From the NCBI GenBank assembly GCA_025267735.1, contig CM046304.1, forward strand, positions 6,634,001 through 6,698,000: 64,000 nt of DNA. The letters run 5' to 3'. Position 1 is the first letter of the stretch; each line of letters begins with the position of its first letter. Below are positions 23,634 to 36,511 of the stretch, one piece after another. The translations under genes and the position numbers were made by a program. The notes under the pieces are model-generated. The model was not told the DNA's origin. It worked only from the letters and a program-made list of their open reading frames with translations, and ran no database searches. The stretch comes from Mactra quadrangularis (Eukaryota > Mollusca > Bivalvia > Venerida > Mactridae).

Positions 23634-24031
23634 CCATCGTGACATTCAGGTCTTGTGTATTCACATAACTTGGAACCATTTATAAATCTATACGTTTGTA
23701 CATGTTGGAGAGGTTCATAGAAATAAAACGCGTTGTCATGGTGACCTAAAAGACTTCCAAATATGGTTGAACCTGATCTCATATATGTGTTGATCAACAC
23801 AAATTTTGTTGCATAGTCAGGAACAGATGTCGTGTCCATTAAAATCACATTTTTGTTTTCCATATCAGATCTATCCGTTTCTTTTGTTTCACCAAAATCA
23901 TCAGAATTATACTTGAATCTACTGACCAATGTGAAAACACTCAAAGAGAATGTTTCCTTGCTTCTGTGCATCTCCAACAGATACAATATAATTAAACATA
24001 TCGTTACTAGAAAATAACTCTTTATTTTCAT
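23634..24031 (-). CDS. Carbohydrate sulfotransferase, first coding exon
   Basis: Golgi type II enzymes of this family move sulfate from PAPS to sugar hydroxyls. The exon starts at ATG 24,029-24,031 (A at -3) and ends at a GTTAGT donor (23,628-23,633) after 132 codons plus 2 nt. Residues 5-20 form the single N-terminal membrane anchor. The 5'-phosphosulfate-binding loop RSGST is at 85-89, in the context FVLINTYMRSGSTIFG, followed by FYFYEPL. A candidate acceptor (CCGTTAG) lies 10 nt upstream of the ATG; the open frame continues further up to 24,184. The 3'-phosphate-binding motif and the rest of the catalytic domain were not found in the window. Confidence 0.75.
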
Positions 24032-24364
24032 TCTCGCACACCTAACGGAACATATTCTTTTAACTTGTATTAGAAAAGACATTCCGTAAAAATCCTTCTT
24101 ATCGCGTCTCCGCCGATTTAAAAATAAAAATGATTTCTTTTCTCCAAGGAGTATAGGCCTATCACAAAAAGGCATATGAAACAAACGGTTAAGGTAGAAC
24201 AGTATTTATTACATGTAGCAATGAATGAATGACGATGATATACTACTTTCTACAGTATGCAACATGCTTCATATCTATTAACTAATCTGTTTACGATTAA
24301 TCGAATCATACATTTTACATGGTTAATTAAAAGTAGTCAGTACTCGGTAATGTACAGTGTTATA

Positions 24365-24785
24365 GTTCGATTGATTATCGCCGTTCCTAAACGGCGATAT
24401 GAACAATTATCAAGATTTGAGCATTTTGTAGTCGACACCGGTTGCCTTAAGCCAATCAAAACGATGCATTTGCGGTAACATGATGAAAAAATGGACGTCG
24501 AATAGTCAAAATAGGGCTGTGTAAATGGACTCATCGACGCCATGTTTTGTCGGGTAACCTGTTTGTATTAACAGAAAATACCTTTATCAATATATAAATA
24601 AGTACCAGTTTCAAGAAAATTGCAATATAAGAGCAAGAAAAAAACTTAACTAATTGTAACATTTTTTTAAACTAGCAATTTTTATAAAAAGCTAACTTAT
24701 CTTCCCTACTTTCGGGCGAGTCTATTTATACATATTGGTGAACGTTCGGCTGGCTGTCCGGAATTAGGACAGAACTTGTTCTTTA
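24365..24785 (-). repeat. Inverted repeat pair 1, right copy
   Basis: Reverse complement of 11,630-12,055. It starts with the hairpin TATCGCCGTT/AACGGCGATA and ends at AGGACAGAACTTGTTCT. Short ORFs here are incidental. Confidence 0.8.
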
Positions 24786-26930
24786 ATCAAATATTCACTA
24801 CAGTATTTCTGTTATTGCGATCGATGAAAATATATTTAAATCAGCGGAATTAATGTGTTCTCCACTGACATCTTTTTCAACATAATAACATACAGACAGT
24901 TAATTCGTATAAAAAGTATCAGATTTTAAATCATGTCAATACTCAGCATGGACAAAGTTCACGTTCATAGTTTATTATACCACTTGGCTATAGAGACAAT
25001 GGTGAAATTTTGTTCATGTGCCGAATTAAAGCCTCATTACTAAATTGAACGCTGATAATTGTCAAGTATCATGCTTTTGCTTAAAACTTATGCAAACACT
25101 TAACTAATATATAAAACGCATACCAGGCAAAAACATCTTAAGTATTTTCTCCAGAATATATACTAATTCTATTTTGAAATTCGCGATTAAAACCGAAAGT
25201 AACGATTCAACGGAAAATCACAGAACTCGACGAACAAGGTCGGAATATCCCGTAGTGGCTAAAAATAACCACAACTTCAATTCGGAAGTAAACAAATTTT
25301 CTGCTCTGATAAATACACGTTTTGTATGGTGAATTTCGTGCGAAAGCTAATTAAAATTCACGAAACTCATGTAAATAGTTTTGTAAAATTATACATGAAC
25401 ATATACTGACGAGAAAAAGAAACGCATCAATTAGGTCTTTAAATATACAGAAACGTTTGCTGATAGGCCACGTTTAGATAGAACGGATGTAACGTGGGTA
25501 AGACGAGACAACTACATAATTTATGTTAACACCAACGTCATTCGCGTAATAGATTTTCACGGCAGTATCTACGTCACGTATAGTAGTGAAAGGGTGATCG
25601 TGTACGCCAAATAAGTCGACAAACAATGAGGGAAACTACTTCTTTGGTGTAAACCGTACCGCGGACAAATTCAAAAGTTATGCCACCGTCACCGACGTCT
25701 ATCTCTACCCTTGTATCATCGCGGCCATGGTGTTGGGAGTTCAGTAATGAGTCGTGTTTCAACTTATGTAACACCCTTATACTTATAAGTGTCTTAAAAC
25801 GAGTTTCAGTCACAACTCGTTGTTTGCTGAGGTAATCTCGTGAACACATCACATTGACCAGTGTCGCTATATTCTGGCAACGTCAATACTTTTTCTATCA
25901 GCATAAAAACGACAGACCTTACGTTGCACACGTCACCAAAGACTTCTTACAGGCTAACAACATTAATGTTTTCTTTTGTTATTCTGATTATGAAAATTGT
26001 GTACCTAGTTGAAATGAGACGTTTCTTTTTAGCATCAGTTTAGATACATGTACTTGCAAACTCAAAACCTGCACGCACTGGTTTCTCGAGGAAATCACTG
26101 GAAAACGATATGATATATCCAACACTTAACATTGTCGTGTAAGTTTTATCAAACACTTTTCAATCAATTTGATTGGCTGAGAGAGTATCTCCGTAGTCTA
26201 ATTTGCATGTTATAAAAGTACCCCACTTTCATAAGAAACTGATATTTTGAAAAACTTGGCCCGTACAAGGGAACTCGCTTGAGACAGTTAGAGACATTTG
26301 AGACAGTTATTATAATCCCAAGGCGGTTATATTCTATAGTCTTTTAGATAGTATTACTTGTTTTTAGATTGATGATAAAGATTTTGTCTTCGTTTAGTGG
26401 CTTTAAGTACTTAGTTTATGGTTAAGTTTCATAGTTTTAAATAATGTTGTTAGATGATCTGACAACATGTATGCATCTGTCACAGAGATAAATTTGATGC
26501 AACTATGCAATGCATCTTTCTTTGTTTTATAATTTGTGCAACAGTTTGTAATATTATTGATTCCTGCCAGCTATTACTCATTTATGAATGTAATTAATAT
26601 ACATGTATTTTAATTATCCAGATGATATGTGCCAAGATAATGAAGGGACCACAATGGAAACTAAAGAATTTACATGTAATATGGTACATGTATCTCTATT
26701 TATCATTGTTTCCACACCTTGGCAGCGTATTATCCAACAATCTTATGATAATTTAACAAAACAGCATAGAAGAATTTACTACTACAATTGGTCGCAAGAT
26801 GCTTGATAAAATGGGTCCCTCTTTCTTTAACTAAAAAATATTTTACTTAATTTATTTATATCGCTTTGTGTTTACCTAATTAATATTTACTCATTCTTTT
26901 ATCTATTTCTCATTTGTTTTTGAACAATTA
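24786..26930. other. Non-coding interval
   Basis: No gene with family resemblance. A 92-codon minus-strand frame at 25,574-25,852 lies in a locally GC-richer patch (25,480-25,870) but has no recognised domain and no splice context that I can defend. Confidence 0.35.
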
Positions 26931-27217
26931 CCATCTTTATAAAGATAATCGGGTTCATTTTGTTTGATGTATAAAAATAATAATCGCTGTTCTGTCATAT
27001 CACCAGGAGTGTACATTGTACCCCCGACGAATGTATAATTAATTAGCAAAGTTAGTCACTTTTTATACACAGAGTAAATAGTCAACGACTACTGCCCGTG
27101 CTACGCCCCTATAATCAACGGTACCATATCTTTTGGCTGTTTCTCTATTCCGAAAGAGATTTCATTGGACAAACAAATATGGTAGAGCAAATTGTATTGA
27201 CAAAAGTTGGCTTAGAC
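26931..27217 (+). repeat. Dispersed repeat, copy 2 (partner at 9,342)
   Basis: Same orientation as copy 1, diverged, ending at AAGTTGGCTTAG like its partner. Confidence 0.7.
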
Positions 27218-30200
27218 AGCTGCGCGGAAAAATTCTGTAAACTAAGAAATAAACATATTCCATATGAATATTATAAAAGACCAAAATTAATGTAATTAAA
27301 TTTAGTGAAATAATGAGAACAGATAATGAAAAAGTCCTTAAAAACTAAGTCCATTTGTGAATAAAATTATGCAACAATTCGCCAGACACAAATTACTTTT
27401 TACACGTGGTTGATTTACCTTGTAGATGAACCAGTTTATACATAATATATTTAAATCATTGCATGAATCCTTGTATAATTTCCCCATGTACATTTCTTAT
27501 GATAAAAGAAATAATTAATGAATTAATTAAAACATATTTTATAAGTAATCAAGCTTACCTCACCATTCGCATAAAATCCACAACTGCAACTAAAATTTAG
27601 GTCACTGCACTAGTAGGGACGAAAACCCCGTGATCCACAGACGATGTACTCTGCATTTAAACAGTTTATAAAATAGGTGAATACAATAAGGCCATGCCAT
27701 ACCGGAATTTTGTTTAGCGTCCGCGTGTGCGTAGGTTTTAGAGTCCTCAATTAAAAAAAAAACAAAAACAAAATCGTTGTTGATCTTCTTAAATACTTCT
27801 GTTGCTCCGGGATTCGAAAATTGATTTTTCTCAAGAAATATTGATAGTTTCTTGTTTCTGTGTATTTGATTAATGAAAATGTACATGTGTATGTCGTTTA
27901 TACTTTTTTTATAGAATTACTTTAATCTCACATTAATGTCATAAACATTAATGTACTACCAAGTACCCATTTGTTGAATACTAGCTAGAATGAACGTGTG
28001 TGTTAGTTTTCGATTTGTGTGTTTTTGTGAATAGGTACAGATCGTCCACGTAAACATTGCGTATATAAACATAGCCAGTTTCATTACACACCAATATTTA
28101 GGGGTGAATTATTTTTACAATTTTATAGTTTAATTAATTTACACTTATTTTATAAACGTATCATTATATAAAATTTACAATGTGCATACACACTATTTAA
28201 AATAAATGTTACACATAAAATGACCTGTTTAAATCAGTAAAATGCTGTTTATGCATTAGCTTATTCAACTATTTAAGGGACAAGTCCATTATTTAAAGTA
28301 CAAAAATACGCATGACCTAGAATACGACCTGTACCTAGTTTTGTCAAAATCGTGGACGCTAGTATTTTATATATATGTTTAGTTATACAACTGTACAACT
28401 GACCGTGCCATTTCTTTTCAATATTTCATGAAACTTATAATAGTGAATGCCAGCTATATCATTGCATATTTTATAGTTAAAAGTTGACAATTGATGATAG
28501 CACTGCCATGTTGTATTCATATTCGATTTGTTAACATGTCTTTACTTTGTCATATGTGATGTAATAAAAAAATATGTTCCGTTCTGTTAAAAATAAACAA
28601 TCTAACAATCTTTGAAGCTATTCATAAGGTGATGCTATACATACAGCAAACTAATCAGGTAGTTTGTTTGTGTCCGTGCAAGAATTATCATTGAGCCGGC
28701 ATGATAATTTTTTTCGGTGAAATTGGAATTCAGTAAACTTTTATTGGTTGTTCAAAGGTTCAAAGTAAAGGTCAATATCATAAATTGGCACCCAATTATT
28801 AAGCAGCGGGTGAAAGTAGTATAGTTACTGAACTGCAAGAAGAGCGAAGTCACAAGTAGTAAGCTACTAACAACAAATACTATATCTAGGAACAACATAA
28901 TTTATTGGCACAGTGAAAATTGGTCACAATAACATGTGTCAGTTGTAAAAGTGAAATAACGATGACAAAAATATGAAATATCAAAATGATGATGGCAATA
29001 ATGAAGTGCTATAACTACATCTAAATATCTATATCAGTAAATGACTCAAACAAACAGAGCCAAAGAAAGACATTCTGTGGACATAAAATTCCACATTCGT
29101 TATTTTTTGTCTTAAATACAAAATGAGGTTACATTATAAAACTAGAACATTACCCATACAACATCAAGAAACATATAAACAGCATATTATTTTATATTAC
29201 TGTAAAATTTACTATCAGATGATATTCTTAAAAAAGATGGTCTTGAAAGCAAAATAGTCGTATTATAACTTATAATTATAAGCACTTTTTCTGATAAATT
29301 ACGAATTAAAGATTTAAAAAGTTATAATTTGCATAATTTAATAATAAGTAAAGTGGTTTTTATAGCGGAACATTACTGAACATATGACCATTTTTGTACA
29401 ATTGAATTTACTCAATGTCCAACTTGATTAAAATAAAATGTATTTTTTTCATTCTTACTGCAGTCTAGAGAAGGTCTAAGAATATTAGTCTAATTTGTTT
29501 GTTAGCGACATGTATGTAACTATATGGCAAATAAAGACAATATCTTTATTAACCAATGCAAACATGTGAATTTACCATTAATCTTCCAGTTTTATCTACA
29601 TTTTATATTCCTACAATATTTGATTTTCATATATTGTATTATTGTCGTGTATTCATACTCTTATCAATGTTATATTTAAAATTGTTCAACATTGTTCCGT
29701 TTAAAAATGCTTGTTACCACTATATACAATTATATTTCTGATAATGAATTATTATAATTTATGTATTGATGTCGCTGCCAGTTGTAATAAATATGATTAT
29801 TTGTATTAGAAGAAAGGGTAAATTTATGATTCTTAGCTCTATTAATGAGCTATTTCCATTTTACAGATTACACACAATAAAATAACGCTAATTTTTGTAA
29901 ATTATATATATAATTCAACTTTAACCATTTCAAAAAGATATGTTTAATTCTGGATTTATTTTAATTTTCTTAATTTCTATACATCATGATTTATAGCAGA
30001 TTATTTTGTCATCATATACATGAAATAATAACAATACATTTTCATGGAATATGTACAAATAAGGAATGTATATGTAGGAGTAAAAACAAATCAACAATAT
30101 TACTAAATCTTAGTTAACATCTATCTCGTACCAAGAGGTTATCAGGTTAAATAAAGAATCTTGGTAACCCCTGCGTATGATAATGAACAAAAATATACAT

Positions 30201-30287
30201 GTCGTATTTGTAAATTATACGAGTTTCATCAATGAAAGTATTATCAACTTGCAATGTAGGAAATACTCGTATATACTGAAACATGAA
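27218..30287. other. Gene-poor AT-rich interval
   Basis: No supported ORF, RNA gene or tandem array on either strand. Confidence 0.4.
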
Positions 30288-31193
30288 GGAGCCGAAAATA
30301 AACAATATTTATATAAAGTGGTTTTCTTATCATTTTCAGCAAAGTAAGATATGAGTAGCCAAAATGAATTCAGGAAAAGAAAATACAAATTAAGTAAGTA
30401 AGTAAAGCATTTGTTTTAGTTGAAATTATTTTTTAAATTATTTAAAGTTTTGCATTTTATTTACTTTATTATAAAGTGAATTTGATGCAATACATAATTG
30501 TATGAAAATCCACACACAACAAGTTTATCATATATTTCTCCATGATCCAGGTAGAATTTTATTTCAACAATATGCATTTTTTATTATACACCTAACTTAA
30601 AAAACAAACAACAAAACTTAACAATATGTAATACATAAATGTACATTTTGCATTAAATCTTAATAATTTTGAAGTTATATGATAGTGTTTAAACTTGACT
30701 TTTAATATTGTATAAAAACAAGTTTCCCCATAGATTGTTCCCCTATATCAATATGTGTTTTGATTTATATCTGTCATGATTAAGACTTTGGAAATGGTCC
30801 TTATCATTCTATGTAAACAAAGCCATCTAAAATTACCTTCGCGCTTTTGAAAAAACGGTATTGGTTCAATTATTTAAGTGTTACTTGATTATGATAAATC
30901 AACGTATCAAAATAAATATTACACATGTATTTAGGTTCTGAACAAGAGAGTATAATGCCTTATTAGGAGTTGCTATATATTTATTTAAATCATATATAAA
31001 AATGCATTTACTACAGTGTAATGGTAAATATTTATGACACTGAATTTTGTCTATAACGTGACCTGATTAAGCTTTAAACACACTTTAAACAGTTTAACTG
31101 TAACACAAAATAATTTAAAGTTGACATGTCAGACCTTTGTTGTAAATTTGATAAAACAACAATTTTCATTTTCAGCATCAAAATATACGATAA
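30288..31193 (+). repeat. Duplicated exon-bearing segment, copy 1
   Basis: Matches 34,522-35,568 in the same orientation. Each copy starts CCGAAAATAAACAATATT and holds an acceptor ATCATTTTCAG, a short ATG-led exon, then GTAAG. The copies end at a second acceptor-like TTTTCATTTTCAG followed by CATCAAAATATA. Confidence 0.8.
30340..30393 (+). CDS. Short first-coding-exon candidate (copy 1)
   Basis: Bounded by CATTTTCAG and GTAAGTAAG. ATG at 30,351 begins a reading MSSQNEFRKRKYKL. A similar exon occurs at 34,570. Family not recognised; a basic RKRK patch is the only feature. Confidence 0.35.
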
Positions 31194-34100
31194 AACATTT
31201 GTGATGAAATAATTGTCTCCTTTAAACCATTATATAACTTCAAAATTAATAAATATTACATTAAAATAGTAACAATTAACTACTTGATAAAATTGTCTAA
31301 TAACACGAGTAATCAAACAAAACATGATATCACAAACAATGCCTTTATCATTTCTTACATCATTCGTAAAACTATCTAGGAACGGTACATAATCAGTGTC
31401 AGGGGAGAAAAAATGTAACACCATTGTTAATCAAATTCTGAAATCACTCAATCAAATGTTTGCTAAGACAGTTAATAAGTGTGATGAGCTAAAATTATAG
31501 TACTAAAATCCTTACTTTATTCCCAAAGACTTAAGTCAGGACTATATGTTCAAACGGATACAAATTTGAATTTGTGACAAAATATTTATTCAGTCATCAT
31601 TGTGCTATGGTCAATAAGTGTCATAAACTGTAGACAAAAACGTTATGTAGTGTAATGTGCTTTTTGTCGCATTTTTACATTATTCACTCATATTGCGGCA
31701 TTCAATATTCCTATGCACGTTGCCATAACTGGAGTGGATTTCTGGACCCAATTTTTAAATCTAGTACTAAGCAAAAACCCCCACCACTGCCTTATAACTG
31801 CCCTAATTGATACAACGGTAGGCGAAGAAATGATCGTAGAATATATTTTATGACTGAAAATCACTAAGTTTGGTACAGTTTTGCAGCTGGAGGTTAACAC
31901 TGAGTTAGTTTTAGGAAAAGAGCTAATTTGAAGCTATCAGTCTTAGCCTTCAGAACATTAAATTCGTTGCCATCTACAAGAACTTCAATTACAAATTTAA
32001 TATTTTCATAAGGCAATACAACAACACTAGATCGCGTGAACACATGTTGTATTGTTTATAACATGACAATGTAAGAAAGCTTATGAGATCACACTTGCGT
32101 AGTAAATAACTTAGATAACAATAAAAATATAAATAATAATTTCAAATTTATAAGCACTAAAACTATGTTTTATAAGTATAGTCCACCAATATTTACCCAA
32201 GATTGACTTGTATGCATGGTTATATTGCACACTTAATTCACTATTTTATATTTCCTTAACATATGGTGAATTACTGTAACTTACACTGAATCACGATGAA
32301 ACATGTGGTTAAATTATCATCAAAACAAGAACTACTGTTCAAGTGCATTTTATCGGATTATTCTGACTTAACGTACGTAGGCATGTCGTTATAATAATTA
32401 GTCAGTTCAAACTCAGGTTAATATTATTGGACTATAGTTGAGATTTCATGATCATGCTGATGCTTATACAAACATTAAAATGCTTACATTAAAATCAAAT
32501 TCTTGTTATTGAAATAAACTCTCGATCAAAAGTTGAATACTTGTCGGTAAATATTTAATTGTCAATCAATGCATTTTCAGAAGTTTACGTAGGACTTATT
32601 TTATGTAAATCGTGCAAATGTTTATAACCAATCGATTAGCCATTAAATTTATACAACGAACATGAACGGACTTCAAACAACTGTTAACTTCTGTTACAAC
32701 TTCAAATGGAAAGTGATTCACCGCTAGTGCAATACTTATCAACAGAATATTTTTTGTCAATTATACGTTTTTGTAAATAAAAAACAATATGGAGTATAAT
32801 TTGTTCACGTTTAAGCAACATCCTGTTAAATGCATGCAAACCACCTTAAATATAGTTCTTGTAACATAACCATTTTGTATTAAATAAATATATTCAAACC
32901 CTTTGAAGGCATTCACTTTCAAATAGTAACATTCATTGGTCTAGTACTATAGATATATATACTCTAGGTCTTTATAAACACGTATTTACGTATAAAGTAA
33001 GTCAATTCTCTTAAGGAATAAACACTTAGCATTTCCTGTACCTAAAGACTACATGGTAAATTGTTTTTAGTAATTGTTGATATTTAACAATTTTCTACTT
33101 AAGCAGACACACTAACTTTCTCCAAATTCTTTCTCTTTTGTCACCATGTAAATATATATGTTTCAGCCTCATATATGATTTTTTATTGTAGTAGGTGCAT
33201 GTGCTTAGTATTTTACACATTAAGCAAAGTGTATAAGGTAAATCATTTTGCTGGCATGTAACGTAATGTGTAGTGCTTGACGCCACATTTACATTTTCAG
33301 TTATATTGCAACATTTAGTAGTCCTACTCATAGTCCCTTGGTAGGCCTACTTCTCTGGAATCACGCTTTTAAAGTTGGACTTAGAATAGACCCTCGCCAA
33401 TGATTGACTCCTGACTTAGATGTTAAAAAGTTTGGAAGAAGAATTACCATTGAAAATGTTTATTATGTACTAAGTCTCCGTCCAGGATTCAATTCGACGA
33501 CTCTAGGGTTCGTGGTCAAACGCGCTACCTTATGAGTTAACCTAGTGAGTATTTTTTATTATGTATATAATATTTCACGTATGATACTAAACAAGTCATT
33601 TTTAAACAACGTGTTCTTATATGGTATAGTCTATAAGACACAGATCAAGTCAAATAAATTTTTAATAAAGTTATCATAGATATTTAACATGCATCCGAAT
33701 GAAAATGGTAAAAAAATACATGTTTGTGCATTAGTTTAAAAACAGTTGTACATTGTACCCTTATTAACTGCTGACCAAACAAAAAATTACTCTAATATCC
33801 GAAGAGGAATTTGACTTTAGTTCGCGCATCTTTATAGGTCGACAAGTGTTTACAAAGTTGCTTACATATACATATGTACGATACGTAGTTCACATAATTT
33901 TTAATTACTGTGACAATATAGGTTTGTATGATCGATATTAACACAATACCCATAAAGTATCATAGTAGCTCTTTCAATCGAACAATAATCATATTGACAC
34001 ATACCCTTTAATTAAAAGCGATTAAGCCATGATGTAATTTGATATAAAGATAGATGTGTTAAGAAAAAACCGTCAGTTTGGATTCAAAATATTAAATCAC

Positions 34101-34521
34101 CCACGAAACAAATCTTAAGATATAAAATTTTGATTCCCTACCGACTGAATGCACGTACAACATAGTTAAAGGTTTCACACGATGATTTTATTTGGCAAAA
34201 TGGTTTCATATTTGGCAGATGGACAAGATAACAATATAAGGCAACATTTCTAATGAGTGCTGAATTTTGCTTGGGTGGTGCTTTAAAATTGTGAAATTAG
34301 AAACTTATGAATTAATAAAAGAAAATTGTATTCAAAAGATGAATCGAATTGTCAACAATTATATGCAGAATGTAATTATGGTAATTACGACCTCATCACT
34401 GAGACAAAATTAGCTGAATAAACACACTGACAAAGTTACCGTTATTATTAGTGTGAAGTTAATTTAATCCTCTTTGTTGTTTTGGCTGTGTGTGATGTCT
34501 CTATAGTGTCTGTTGCTGTCC
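31194..34521. other. Gene-poor interval with one degraded tRNA-like sequence
   Basis: A degenerate tRNA-like stretch (minus strand, about 33,478-33,548, with GGTAGCGCG and GAATCC-type promoter remnants) is the only structure seen. Otherwise AT-rich without genes. Confidence 0.35.
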
Positions 34522-34633
34522 CGAAAATAAACAATATTCATATAAAAGTGGTTTTCTTATCATTTTCAGCAAAGTGGGCTATGACTAGCCAAAGTGAATT
34601 CAGGAAAAGAAAACACAAAATAATTAGGTAAGA

Positions 34634-34669
<36 letters not shown>

Positions 34670-35568
34670 CATTTGTTTTAGTTTGAAATTATTGTTTTAA
34701 TAATTACACAGTATTTTATTATGAAGTGAATTCAATGCAAAATATAATTATTTAAAAATCTTTACTACAACAAGTTCATCATATATTTCACCATGATCCA
34801 GACAGAATTTTATTTCAACAATACGCATTTATTATTATACACCTAACTAAAAACAAACAATCAAAACTTAACAATATGTAATACATAAATGTACATTATG
34901 CAATAAATCTTAATTTTGAAGTTATATTATAGTGTTTAAACTTGACTTTTAATTATTTATAAAAACAAGTTTCCCCATAGACTGTTCCCCTTCTTCCATT
35001 TAAGTTATGAATTAGTTGTCTCATCAAAATGTAGATCAACTGTATAGCATATATGAATGTTCTTTCTTTGATATTTTGTAAGTAGTAAAATCAGGGTCGA
35101 TATGTATTTTGATTTATATATATTTATATTTGTCATGATTGAGAATTTGGAAATGGTCTTTATCATGGTATGTATACAAAGCCATTCAAAATTACCTTTA
35201 TGCTTTTGAAAAAGCGGTATTGGTTCAGATATTTAGGTGTTACTTTTTTACGATAAATCAACGTATCAAAATAGTTATTATATCTAGGTTCTGAACAAGA
35301 GATTATTTAGGAGATGCTATATATTTATTTAAATTCTTTATTTTTCACATTTGGTAAACAAAGAATCATATATAAAAATGTATTTACTGCAGTGTAATGG
35401 TAATTATAGATGACACTAAATTTTGTCAAGTAACGTGACCTGATAAAGCTTCAAGCACACTTTAAACAGTTTAAGTGTAACACAAAATAGTTTAAAGTTG
35501 ACATGTCAGACCTTTCTAGTGAGTTTGATAAAACAACTTTTTTCATTTTCAGCATCAAAATATATACA
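34522..35568 (+). repeat. Duplicated exon-bearing segment, copy 2
   Basis: Longer than copy 1 because of internal insertions (about 34,990-35,100 and 35,320-35,360). It includes an (AAGT)n microsatellite at about 34,630-34,675 directly after the exon donor. Confidence 0.8.
34570..34627 (+). CDS. Short first-coding-exon candidate (copy 2)
   Basis: ATG at 34,581 reads MTSQSEFRKRKHKI and ends at a GTAAGA donor; acceptor CATTTTCAG upstream. Splice signals are kept in both copies despite divergence around them, which is mild support for function. Confidence 0.35.
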
Positions 35569-35584
35569 GATATCGGAAAGAGCA

Positions 35585-36400
35585 AGTTGTCACACGGTAC
35601 GTACGGTACACGCACGTTACACGAACACGGATTGCACGTTACACGATACACGAACACGTTAGATAGCTTGATTTGCGGTAAAATACACGATTCCGTGTCT
35701 CGATACACGTTTAACACGATTGTTCGGAATCCTCGGCTTTTTTCGCCCAAAGAAAAAACGTTTCAACGACGACAGGTTAAACAATTAATGCGTCTCAAGT
35801 GTAGATTGAAAACAAAAAATATTCTTCTATTTCGTCGTAAATATGTAACTAAACAATATAAGTTTTGTTAAATTTATTAAAAATCGAGTTTACCTGCTCA
35901 AATTCTTTAAAACTAAATTTTAAAAGTTGGCTTAAATCGAATTTAAATTCACGCACACGATTGTCAACTTCGAAATCACATGATAGATAAAGAAATAAAA
36001 ATTTAAATATGTTACATATTTTTTTTTCAACCCGTTCACGGAGAAAAGATCATTAATTTGTACCTGGTTTATTACACAGTTTAGCGTGATTGTAAAAAAT
36101 AATATAATATCAATAAACTTATTGCATTTCGACATTTTAAGTAGAAATTAAGGTACACGATAGGCGGACAGTCAATACACGATAGACAAAAAAGAACACG
36201 ATTGATAATATTTTGTATAAAAATTATATTAATTATATTAGTACATGGTGTACAACAAAAATACAAACTGTATAATAAAGAATAACATTACTGTCAAAAT
36301 AATTTAATGTCATTCTTAGTAAGTTGGTTTTAATCGGATTAAAAACCACGCAAAGCCGATCAACTCACACGATTGATGAAAAATACACGTTTAAAGTTTT
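35585..36400. repeat. Cluster of ACACGA/CACGTT motifs and diverged ~385-bp units
   Basis: Between 35,588 and 35,725 CACG occurs more than ten times (GGTACACGCACGTTACACG, TTACACGATACACG and similar). ACACGATTG recurs near 35,955, 36,194 and 36,368. Two diverged stretches (about 36,018-36,110 and 36,400-36,495) match each other, suggesting an old duplication. A 122-codon open frame over 35,503-35,871 shows no family features. Confidence 0.55.
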
Positions 36401-36511
36401 TTCCATTGTTTTCTTCAAGCCATTCATTGAGAGAGGATGTTATAAATTGTATGTGTATATGTTTCAAAACACAGTCTAAGCTTGATTGTAAAAATATAAG
36501 CAAGTCATAAA

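Noticed and set aside
25574..25852. 92-codon minus-strand ORF in a GC-richer patch
   Set aside because: No recognised family, no convincing splice sites, and no link to the sulfotransferase exon could be shown.
35503..35871. 122-codon plus-strand ORF over the CACG cluster
   Set aside because: Composition follows the repeated ACACG motifs, and half of it is a duplicated non-coding segment; no domain seen.
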